Part shown: positions 7,181-14,042 of the stretch, piece by piece
Layout of the letters: every line of letters begins with the position of its first letter
How positions within the stretch are numbered: the first letter of the stretch is position 1
DNA from: Bacillota bacterium
GTDB taxonomy: Bacteria > Bacillota > Clostridia > Lachnospirales > Lachnospiraceae
Length of the DNA: 43,787 nucleotides
NCBI GenBank assembly: GCA_023410575.1
Contig: JAEYPP010000045.1
Span: 1-43,787, forward strand
Direction: 5' to 3'
The notes under the pieces: model-generated
What the model was told of the DNA's origin: nothing
Database searches by the model: none
Seen by the model: only the letters and a program-made list of their open reading frames with translations
Made by a program: the position numbers and the translations under genes

Positions 7181-8728
7181 TTAGAATCCGAGTGGTAGCT
7201 TAAATGCTAAGAATAAGAACAATAAGCACACCCATGATATTAAGAAGGAGATGGAGTATGGCATCATTGCTGAGATTAGATTACCAACCGAGAAGTCTTC
7301 TTTATATTTCTTCATGTAAACTAATATAACACCTGCATAACTCATAAGTGGAGTGATAATATTTGTTGAGGAGTCAGCAATACGATAAGCTGCGCCAACA
7401 ACATCAGGAGTCATAGCTGGATTCGCTTGATATAACATTGGGATAAAGATTGGTCCAAGTAACATCCATTTGGAAGTCAAACCACCTACAAAAAGGTTAA
7501 TTAGGGCTGTTATTATAACAAAGCCAATGATAAGTAAAGCAGGAGAACCAGAAAGACCTAGTGCTTTTAAGGTTTCTGCCCCTAAATAAGTAATATAAGA
7601 ACCAAATTGAGTGTAGTTTAATAATGCTAAGAAGTTGTAGGAGAAGAAGGTTAATACAATAATATAACCCATACCACCAACTTGCTTGGACATTGCTTTT
7701 ACAATATCACTTGAATTTTTAAACTTACCTGTTGCTTTTCCATAGAAGAAACCACAAGTGAAGAATACGAATGTAATTAATAAGATAATGTTATCTACGA
7801 ATGGAGTAACTGATTTTCCATCTTCATTTACATAAGATTTTAAAGGACCAAATGCAAGTAATACTAAAATTACGATGGAGAATAAAAGTCCAATTCCAGC
7901 CCAACGAATTCCTTTTCTTTCAATATCCGTAATCTGGTAGTTAGAGACATCGATATCATCAGGTACGGTATAAGAAGTATTTTCGAACTTTGGTTTGATA
8001 AAACGATTTGTAATAAAACCACCAATAAGTACTAACAAGAAAGTGGAAACAACCATGAAATAGAAGTTCATAGAAGCGCCATTTAAATCTTTACCAATGT
8101 AAGATACAAAAGGTACTCCTTGTGAAGTGGCAAATATTTCAGCATTATTACCAACCACGATATCAGAAACGGTATATGGAATTAAGTTTGCACTAAAACC
8201 GGCAGATACACCTGCAAATGCGGCAAACATACCGATTAATGGATTCTTACCGATACCAAGGTATAAAAGACCAGCAAGTGGAACTAATACAATATAACCT
8301 GCATCAGAAGCTATATTACTCATGATACCTAAGAATACTAATAAGTATGGTAGAATTCTAACTGGAAGATTACCACCTATTTTACGAATTAAGGCAGATA
8401 ACAAACCAGATTCTTCTGCAAGACCAATACCAAACATAATGATGAGGATAACACCAAGGATACCATTACCATATGTTAACCAGTTTGTTACAAGTGCATT
8501 TTCAAATATCCAACGAATATTTTCTGAGGTGAACATGTTCTTAATTGACATAGTAACTGTTTCACCATTTTTACCTAGTGTTTCAAAAGTGTGTCCGCCC
8601 AATATTGCTGAGAGAAGCATAACGATTACGAATAATCCAATAAAGATAATTACTGGATCAGGAATCTTATGCCCAACTCTTTCAATAAAGGATAATTTGT
8701 TGCGATTTTGTTCTTTCTTTTTAAACAT
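7181..8728 (-). CDS. AbgT family transporter
   Basis: Integral membrane protein of the AbgT family, named for p-aminobenzoyl-glutamate uptake in E. coli; other members (MtrF, YdaH) were reported to export antifolates. The 515 aa contain about 12 hydrophobic segments and the family's re-entrant loop signatures, AAFAGVSAGFSANL near residue 175 and SSTNIITPLMSYAGVIL near 450. The N-terminus is a short basic cytoplasmic stretch (MFKKKEQNRNK). AAAGGA lies 8-9 nt before the ATG on the minus strand. It is alone on its strand and no AbgA/AbgB-like hydrolase is nearby, so substrate and direction cannot be read from context. The segment 7781-7806 within it is repeated exactly in front of the divergent GNAT gene. 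Confidence 0.9.
   Translation of the reverse strand: MFKKKEQNRNKLSFIERVGHKIPDPVIIFIGLFVIVMLLSAILGGHTFETLGKNGETVTMSIKNMFTSENIRWIFENALVTNWLTYGNGILGVILIIMFGIGLAEESGLLSALIRKIGGNLPVRILPYLLVFLGIMSNIASDAGYIVLVPLAGLLYLGIGKNPLIGMFAAFAGVSAGFSANLIPYTVSDIVVGNNAEIFATSQGVPFVSYIGKDLNGASMNFYFMVVSTFLLVLIGGFITNRFIKPKFENTSYTVPDDIDVSNYQITDIERKGIRWAGIGLLFSIVILVLLAFGPLKSYVNEDGKSVTPFVDNIILLITFVFFTCGFFYGKATGKFKNSSDIVKAMSKQVGGMGYIIVLTFFSYNFLALLNYTQFGSYITYLGAETLKALGLSGSPALLIIGFVIITALINLFVGGLTSKWMLLGPIFIPMLYQANPAMTPDVVGAAYRIADSSTNIITPLMSYAGVILVYMKKYKEDFSVGNLISAMMPYSISFLISWVCLLFLFLAFKLPLGF
7781..7806 (+). repeat. 26-nt exact repeat, copy inside the AbgT gene
   Basis: Identical to 9094-9119 on the same strand. Here it is antisense to the AbgT codons for TPFVDNIIL. 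It contains AGATAAtgTTATCT, an inverted repeat with 6-bp arms. Confidence 0.85.
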
Positions 8729-8748
8729 ATCCTCATTCCTTTTCTAAA

Positions 8749-8758
8749 TTGTATACAA
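8749..8758. promoter_or_regulatory. GntR-type palindrome upstream of AbgT gene
   Basis: TTGTATACAA is a perfect palindrome and equals the core of the known B. subtilis GntR operator. It sits ~20 bp upstream of the AbgT start, where a repressor could block expression. The match is short, so this is a suggestion. The gene-free stretch 8729-9126 also holds the GNAT promoter and leader. Confidence 0.3.
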
Positions 8759-9020
8759 ATATACTATAATAATCTTGCTAAAGAGTAAATGTTATAATAA
8801 TTCCAATAAAGCATAAATATGGTAAAAATAATGTCATTTTATCTATATTTTGTGTTTTTATCTAAAATTTATTTGATATTATGAATGAAAAGAACTACCT
8901 CCTATCGCTCATGGGAAGAAATATATATTATGCTAATAGGGTAGTAAGTGTTAGTTATAATAAATAAAAAAGAATTATCAATAATTTTGAAGAATACTGT
9001 AGAAAAATATGGAAATTAAG

Positions 9021-9050
9021 TTGTATCTTTACATAAGTGTGTGATATAAT
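9021..9050 (+). promoter_or_regulatory. Promoter of GNAT gene (extended -10)
   Basis: TTGTAT at 9021-9026 and TATAAT at 9045-9050, 18-bp spacer, with TGA directly before the -10 (extended -10). Transcription would begin near 9057 and give a ~70-nt leader. Confidence 0.6.
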
Positions 9051-9093
9051 TGCTCGAAAAGAAATATTTATATTCTCCTACAACATAAAGGAG

Positions 9094-9119
9094 TAAGATA
9101 ATGTTATCTACGAATGGAG
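9094..9119 (+). repeat. 26-nt exact repeat, copy in the GNAT leader
   Basis: Same sequence as 7781-7806. Its last bases (TGGAG) form part of the Shine-Dalgarno sequence of the GNAT gene, so the AbgT mRNA carries a perfect complement of this ribosome-binding region. Confidence 0.85.
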
Positions 9120-9130
9120 GTAGTAAATGA
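9101..9130 (+). CDS. Possible 9-aa leader peptide overlapping the GNAT start
   Basis: ATG at 9101 has AAAGGAG at 9087-9093 (7-nt spacing) and reads MLSTNGGSK before a TGA that overlaps the GNAT start as ATGA. This is the usual layout of translational coupling. No conservation can be judged, so it may be chance. Confidence 0.3.
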   Translation: MLSTNGGSK

Positions 9131-9867
9131 ATCATCAAATTTTGCTTTATGAAGAATTATCATTCAATTCTCATCCATCTCTGAAAACTCAGTATTACGA
9201 TGGATGGATTTTACGATATTCAAACGGATTTACCAATAGGGCGAATTCCGTTAACATGATATATCCTTCTACCATCAATCTTCAAACAAAGATTGAAGAA
9301 TGTGAAAAAAGATATTCCGAGCAGAAGTTACCATGCGTTTTCAAGGTTACCGATGGTAGTGAGGAAGGCTTGGATGGAATGTTGGAAGAAAGAGGTTATC
9401 AAGTAGTTACGCCTACGATGTTAATGATTATGGACTTACAGAACAAGAATTTTGTTTCGAGTGATTGTATTATCACTCCTTATGCAGATGATGAATGGCT
9501 ACGTATCTATTTTGACCTATGTCGTGTAGAAAAACTCGATCAGAAAACCGCAAAAGAAATGATGGATGCTGTAATGAATACAACGCTAAATTGCCGTATT
9601 GTAGAAAATGATAAGAGCATTGCTTGTGCCACCGCGATAATCGAACGAGGTTATGTAATATTGCTTAATGTGAACGTAGAGGAAAAACATAGAGGCCGTG
9701 GCTTTGGACGTCAATTATGTGAATCACTTTTATGTGAAGCAAAACTTCGAGGAGCACATACATCTTATCTTCAAGTTGTACATAATAATAAAATAGCGAT
9801 AAATCTGTATGAGAAGTTAGGGTTTAAAAAAGTTTATTCATACTGGTATCGTGTGAAAGAAATGTAA
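9127..9867 (+). CDS. GNAT family N-acetyltransferase
   Basis: Transfers an acetyl group from acetyl-CoA to an amine on an unknown substrate, in the cytoplasm. The GNAT fold is in the C-terminal half (residues ~115-246): VILLNVNVEEKHRGRGFGRQL is motif A with the R-G-x-G-x-G-type pyrophosphate loop, and NNKIAINLYEKLGFKKVYSYWYR is the motif B end. The N-terminal half (SHPSLKTQYYDGWILRYSNGFTNRANSV) is characteristic of a two-part GNAT subfamily common in Firmicutes. TGGAGG at 9115-9120 is 6 nt before the ATG. A SnoaL-like gene follows after 16 bp, so the two are probably co-transcribed. Confidence 0.88.
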   Translation: MNHQILLYEELSFNSHPSLKTQYYDGWILRYSNGFTNRANSVNMIYPSTINLQTKIEECEKRYSEQKLPCVFKVTDGSEEGLDGMLEERGYQVVTPTMLMIMDLQNKNFVSSDCIITPYADDEWLRIYFDLCRVEKLDQKTAKEMMDAVMNTTLNCRIVENDKSIACATAIIERGYVILLNVNVEEKHRGRGFGRQLCESLLCEAKLRGAHTSYLQVVHNNKIAINLYEKLGFKKVYSYWYRVKEM

Positions 9868-9883
9868 AGTGCAAGGGGTTATC

Positions 9884-10264
9884 ATGAAAGACAAAATAAA
9901 AGCATATTTTCAAGCTTGGATTAATAATGATTGTTCACAACTTAAGGATCTATTTCATGAGAATATTATTTATTCCGAATGTTATGGTCCTGAGTACTTT
10001 GGAATTGAGCAGATTTTACAATGGTTCTCCGATTGGCATAAGAATGGAAAGGTACATATTTGGGAGATTAAGCAGATTATTGAGCAGGACAAAGTTTGCG
10101 TCGTTGAATGGTATTTTGAATGTGAGTATCAAAAGGAAAGAAGCGGATTCGATGGAGTTTCTATTATTGAATTTGATATATATAATAAGATGATTTATGT
10201 GAAGGAATTTCAATCTAAAAAAGAACATAATTACCCATATGGAAAGACCCTGATGGGAATGTGA
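9884..10264 (+). CDS. SnoaL-like/NTF2-fold protein
   Basis: A 126-aa protein with the NTF2-like cone pattern: N-terminal helix (KIKAYFQAWINNDCSQLKDLFHENIIYSE), then YFGIEQILQWFSDWHKNGKV and beta strands ending in FQSKKEHNYPY. Members of this fold are small enzymes (isomerases, cyclases) or binding proteins; the activity here cannot be told. The frame is open back to a GTG at 9869, but AAGGGG at 9873-9878 fits ATG 9884. It lies close behind the GNAT gene. Confidence 0.75.
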   Translation: MKDKIKAYFQAWINNDCSQLKDLFHENIIYSECYGPEYFGIEQILQWFSDWHKNGKVHIWEIKQIIEQDKVCVVEWYFECEYQKERSGFDGVSIIEFDIYNKMIYVKEFQSKKEHNYPYGKTLMGM

Positions 10265-10429
10265 TTGAGATAACGGGAGAATATCAAGAAGATAAAGAGA
10301 TATTAAATATTAACAATTAGTTGGATTTGCATAGAACATATGAATAAATGATATGAATAAAAAATATAGTTCAAAGTATTTACTTGATTTATAGTATATG
10401 GTAAAATATATAAAACTGTTGACAAAGAG

Positions 10430-10680
10430 TAAGTACGATTTGTATCTTTCTATTCAGAGAGTCATTGATGGTGGGAATATGACAAGTAAAGGCATTTCGG
10501 AATGGGCTTTGGAGGGCGAACTGAAACTATAGTAAGTAAGCCGGAGAATAATCTCCGTTATCAAAGTAAGCATATGTTCGTATGCATAAAGAGGGCGATA
10601 ATTCGTCAAGCAGGGTGGCACCGCAGAAGTTTGATACTTTTGTCCCAGCAGTATTGTTTGGGATGAAGGTATTTTTTTAT
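10430..10680 (+). promoter_or_regulatory. T-box leader, tryptophan-specific, with terminator
   Basis: Senses uncharged tRNA to control the downstream trpB gene. Visible parts: AGAGAGTC at 10456-10463 and GGTGGGAA at 10470-10477 of stem I; a candidate specifier codon TGG at 10503-10505 (in GAATGGGC), meaning tRNA-Trp; the T-box AGGGTGGCACCGCAG at 10612-10626; and a terminator with a 14-bp imperfect stem (10634-10647 with 10659-10672) followed by T7. Uncharged tRNA-Trp would favour the antiterminator. A TTGACA lies at 10419-10424, but I cannot pair it with a good -10. Bases 10265-10418 and 10681-10818 show no gene. Confidence 0.9.
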
Positions 10681-10818
10681 ATCATATGATTCAGTGTTAT
10701 AGCCCTTAAAATAGCAGTCTGATATCAAATGTTATGAGTATGGGATGCAAACATACCTAAGAATGTAGACCTTCCCAAACCGGTAATAATATCACATTAG
10801 TGAAAGGAGATAAGATAA

Positions 10819-12195
10819 ATGAGTGAAACAAAAATTCCTTACAAAATCTATCTAGAAGAAAGCGAGATGCCAAAACAATGGTATAATGTAAGGGCAGATA
10901 TGAAAAATAAACCTGCTCCATTACTAAACCCACAGACACTAGAACCAATGACTTTCGAAGAATTACGTAATGTTTTTTGTGACGAGTTAGTGAAGCAGGA
11001 ATTAGATGATACGAATGCGTATATTGATATTCCTCAAGAGATAAGAGACTTTTATAAGATGTATCGTCCAGCTCCATTAATTCGAGCATATTGTCTGGAG
11101 AAAAAGTTACAAACACCTGCAAAGATCTATTACAAATTCGAAGGAAATAATACAAGTGGTAGTCACAAGTTAAACTCAGCTATTGCTCAAGCTTATTATG
11201 CAAAAGAACAAGGATTAACTGGTGTGACAACGGAAACAGGTGCAGGTCAATGGGGTACTGCTTTATCTATGGCTTGTTCTTATCTTGATCTAGATTGTAA
11301 AGTTTATATGGTAAAGGTATCATATGAACAAAAACCATTCCGTCGTGAAGTTATGAGAACCTATGGAGCAAGTGTAACTCCTTCTCCATCCGAAGAGACT
11401 GCAGTAGGCCGTAAGATATTAAGTGAGTATCCAGGAACCACAGGTAGTCTTGGTTGTGCAATTTCAGAAGCAGTAGAGAAAGCCGTTAGTACACCAGGTT
11501 ATCGCTACGTATTAGGAAGTGTACTTTCTCAAGTTCTATTACATCAATCTATCATTGGATTGGAAACGAAAGTAGCACTTGATAAATACAATATTACACC
11601 AGATATCATCATTGGATGTGCTGGTGGTGGATCGAATTTAGGCGGTCTTATTTCTCCATTTATGGGTGAAGTATTAAGAGGTGAAAAAAATTATAAGTTT
11701 ATTGCAGTAGAGCCTGCTTCGTGCCCAAGTCTTACTCGTGGTGTTTATGCTTATGACTTTTGCGATACTGGTAAAGTTTGTCCTCTTTCAAAGATGTATA
11801 CGCTTGGAAGTGGTTTTATCCCTTCGGCAAATCATGCTGGTGGATTACGTTACCATGGAATGAGTTCTGTACTTTCACAATTGTATGAGGATGGTTACAT
11901 GGAAGCAAGGTCCGTAGAGCAAACAGCTGTTTTTGAGGCTGCTGAAATGTTCGCAAGAATTGAAGGTATTCTTCCAGCCCCAGAGAGCGCACATGCGATT
12001 CGTGTGGCAATTGATGAGGCATTGAAATGCAAAGAAACGAACGAAGAGAAAACAATTGTATTTGGATTAACAGGTACAGGCTACTTTGATATGGTAGCAT
12101 ATGAAAAATATAACAATGGTCAAATGGCTGATTATATTCCAACAGATGAAGAACTTCAAGCAAGTTTTCGTACGCTTCCAAAAGTAGAAAAGTAG
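10819..12195 (+). CDS. trpB: Tryptophan synthase beta chain, TrpB2 type
   Basis: PLP enzyme that joins indole and serine to form tryptophan. At 458 aa it is longer than classical TrpB (~400 aa) and belongs to the TrpB2/TrpB-like group (TIGR01415 type), which acts without tight coupling to TrpA. The PLP lysine is K117 in SGSHKLNSA, ETGAGQWGTALS follows near 139, and AGGGSN at 268-273 binds the cofactor phosphate. The N-terminal extension with PKQWYNVRADM and PAPLLNPQT is typical of the group. AAAGGAG precedes the ATG by ~9 nt. No other trp genes are adjacent; the T-box upstream and terminator downstream make this a one-gene tryptophan-regulated unit, suited to indole salvage. Confidence 0.93.
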   Translation: MSETKIPYKIYLEESEMPKQWYNVRADMKNKPAPLLNPQTLEPMTFEELRNVFCDELVKQELDDTNAYIDIPQEIRDFYKMYRPAPLIRAYCLEKKLQTPAKIYYKFEGNNTSGSHKLNSAIAQAYYAKEQGLTGVTTETGAGQWGTALSMACSYLDLDCKVYMVKVSYEQKPFRREVMRTYGASVTPSPSEETAVGRKILSEYPGTTGSLGCAISEAVEKAVSTPGYRYVLGSVLSQVLLHQSIIGLETKVALDKYNITPDIIIGCAGGGSNLGGLISPFMGEVLRGEKNYKFIAVEPASCPSLTRGVYAYDFCDTGKVCPLSKMYTLGSGFIPSANHAGGLRYHGMSSVLSQLYEDGYMEARSVEQTAVFEAAEMFARIEGILPAPESAHAIRVAIDEALKCKETNEEKTIVFGLTGTGYFDMVAYEKYNNGQMADYIPTDEELQASFRTLPKVEK

Positions 12196-12228
12196 AATCT
12201 GTATTATTATTCAGTTTAGAAATTACAT

Positions 12229-12280
12229 AAATAAGAGCAAAAACCGAACTTTCGTGATTGATTTTTGCTCTTATTTTTTT
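12229..12280 (+). terminator. Intrinsic terminator after trpB
   Basis: A 15-bp perfect stem AAATAAGAGCAAAAA/TTTTTGCTCTTATTT (12229-12243 with 12262-12276), continued by more T residues. Confidence 0.85.
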
Positions 12281-12346
12281 GTAATTGTAGGATGTAATAT
12301 TGACTGATAAAATAGCTATATAATGAAATACTATGATAGATATTTC

Positions 12347-12375
12347 TTGAATTAATAAACAACGAATGATATACT
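12347..12375 (+). promoter_or_regulatory. Promoter of zinc-ribbon membrane protein gene
   Basis: TTGAAT at 12347-12352 and TATACT at 12370-12375 with a 17-bp spacer, ~80 bp ahead of the proposed start. Confidence 0.5.
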
Positions 12376-12453
12376 AGATTTATAATTTATATTGAAAAAA
12401 GCACAGTATTGTGTAAATCGTACATAATAGACGGGAAAGGGGAATGCCAGTTC

Positions 12454-13866
12454 ATGGCAGCGTTAGAATGGATGTATTGTAGTAAGTGTGGAGCAATGAT
12501 TTCTAATGACTATTCTTTCTGTCCACAATGTGGAGCATTAAAGAATAAAATTGATAAGTCAGTGTTGCAATCAGAACAATTGAATGTGAATCAGACATTT
12601 CCTGAGTTTGAGTATTCAGTTGATATACAGCAAGCGATGCAACAACTGATGAATCAGCAAGCATGGAACCAGCAATCGATAAATCAACAACCGATAAGCC
12701 AACAGCCGATGAATCAGCAAGCATGGGGACAGCAAGCAATGAATCAGCAAGCAATGAATCAGCAAGCATGGAACCAGCAACCGATAAACCAACAACCGAT
12801 GAACCAGCAAGCATGGAACCAGCAACCGATAAACCAACAGACATATTATAATGGTGTACCACAACAGAGTTCAATGCCATGGCAAGCACCACAAAATGGT
12901 TTTTCTAATCCGAATGTTTCGAATGAGATAATGATTCAACAGAAAAAAAAGAGTTGGAAACCAAAAGTAATTGTAATTGGAACAGCATGTGCTTTCATTG
13001 GATTGATTGTAATATTACTAATTACATCATTACCGAAGAATAATAAAGATTTTTATTCTGGAACAATTAAGGCTTTAGGAAAAAATCTTAACTCTGGTGG
13101 TTTTGAGGTCAATATTACGGTAGATGGTGAAACCGTTAAGGCTTTAACCTATATCGACACGAAGGAATCAGAAATGGCCCTTTTAGCAACTAGTCCCGAT
13201 TTAACAGAACAATTAGGTATTTATAAAGGTTCTGTATTTGAAATTTACGATAATGAGTCGACGAAAGTTGAAGATATTAGCGAACAACAAGACTTGTTTT
13301 TTAAGTATTATAATAAGTATTTGAAAGATATCTCTGGTTTATCTGATATTGATTTAGAAGCATTTTTCAATGATATTTTAAGTGAATCAGGTGAATATTA
13401 CGCTACTTCTTATTTGACTTTCTTTGATTTTAGCGAATTACAGAAAGAAATTAAAGAGCTTGAAAGTAAATTAGATGATGTTGAATTTCTGAAAAAGAAT
13501 TTTGATTACTCGATTGAGGAATCGAAAGATGAAATTACTCATTCGCTAACAATCAATATGTATGATTTTATAAGATTAATCATGCAAGAGTTTGAATCCG
13601 AATCAGCTTTATTTAGTCTTGCTGATTTAGGTGGTGTTGCTTCTGATTATTCTGATATTGATGTATTAATTGATACAACAATTGAAGATGGATATCTAAC
13701 AGAACTAAGAGTTACGGTTAGAGACACACGATATAATGATTGGGAAACCGTAAAGATAACATTTAGTAACTTTGGATCTGAAGAAATCGATGACATGATG
13801 GATACGGTTCAAAGATATTATGAGAACATGGATGAAGAAGATTATAATTTCTATTATAATGATTAA
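12454..13866 (+). CDS. Zinc-ribbon, Q-repeat, single-TM protein of unknown function
   Basis: About 470 aa. Order of parts: a zinc ribbon at the N-terminus (YCSKCG...FCPQCG, C9/C12/C24/C27); a Gln-rich spacer with 13 pentapeptide repeats (residues ~66-130); a basic stretch KKKSWKPK; one membrane helix (VIVIGTACAFIGLIVILLIT, ~170-190); and an acidic outer domain of ~280 aa, ending in an Asp/Tyr-rich tail. The topology suggests a cytoplasmic zinc ribbon and an extracellular C-terminal domain. The longest frame starts at a TTG at 12409; ATG 12454 with AAAGGGG 12 nt upstream is the better choice. Function is not recognisable. Confidence 0.75.
   Translation: MAALEWMYCSKCGAMISNDYSFCPQCGALKNKIDKSVLQSEQLNVNQTFPEFEYSVDIQQAMQQLMNQQAWNQQSINQQPISQQPMNQQAWGQQAMNQQAMNQQAWNQQPINQQPMNQQAWNQQPINQQTYYNGVPQQSSMPWQAPQNGFSNPNVSNEIMIQQKKKSWKPKVIVIGTACAFIGLIVILLITSLPKNNKDFYSGTIKALGKNLNSGGFEVNITVDGETVKALTYIDTKESEMALLATSPDLTEQLGIYKGSVFEIYDNESTKVEDISEQQDLFFKYYNKYLKDISGLSDIDLEAFFNDILSESGEYYATSYLTFFDFSELQKEIKELESKLDDVEFLKKNFDYSIEESKDEITHSLTINMYDFIRLIMQEFESESALFSLADLGGVASDYSDIDVLIDTTIEDGYLTELRVTVRDTRYNDWETVKITFSNFGSEEIDDMMDTVQRYYENMDEEDYNFYYND
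12649..12843 (+). repeat. 13-unit 15-bp in-frame minisatellite (xNQQx pentapeptides)
   Basis: Thirteen units of five codons: MNQQA, WNQQS, INQQP, ISQQP, MNQQA, WGQQA, MNQQA (twice), WNQQP, INQQP, MNQQA, WNQQP, INQQT. Adjacent copies are nearly identical at DNA level, so length variation between strains by slippage is likely. Confidence 0.9.
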
Positions 13867-13885
13867 ATTAAAATAGTTATATTAG

Positions 13886-13922
13886 GAGCTGTCGCACAAT
13901 GTTATTAGTGCGCAGCTTCTTT
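13886..13922 (+). terminator. Probable terminator after zinc-ribbon gene
   Basis: GGAGCTG-CGCAC pairs with GTGCGCAGCTTC, with one bulged T and loop AATGTTATTA; the T-tail is short. The arm shares GCTGTCGCA with the terminator at 7095. Confidence 0.6.
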
Positions 13923-14042
13923 ACATTTCATTGAAAGAAAAGGTTTAAAAGACGATTGTAAAGAATGTTGTAAAATAATGTTGAATATGGTAAAATCTCT
14001 TTAAATGCAATATGTTACGATTAATTTATTTTAGGAGGACTT

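Noticed and set aside
8322..8747. 141-codon plus-strand frame opposite the AbgT gene
   Set aside because: Antisense to a clear membrane protein gene, no ribosome binding site and no family pattern.
12503..12892. Long antisense frames over the Q-repeat region
   Set aside because: Shadow frames produced by the 15-bp repeats; low-complexity products with no start signals.
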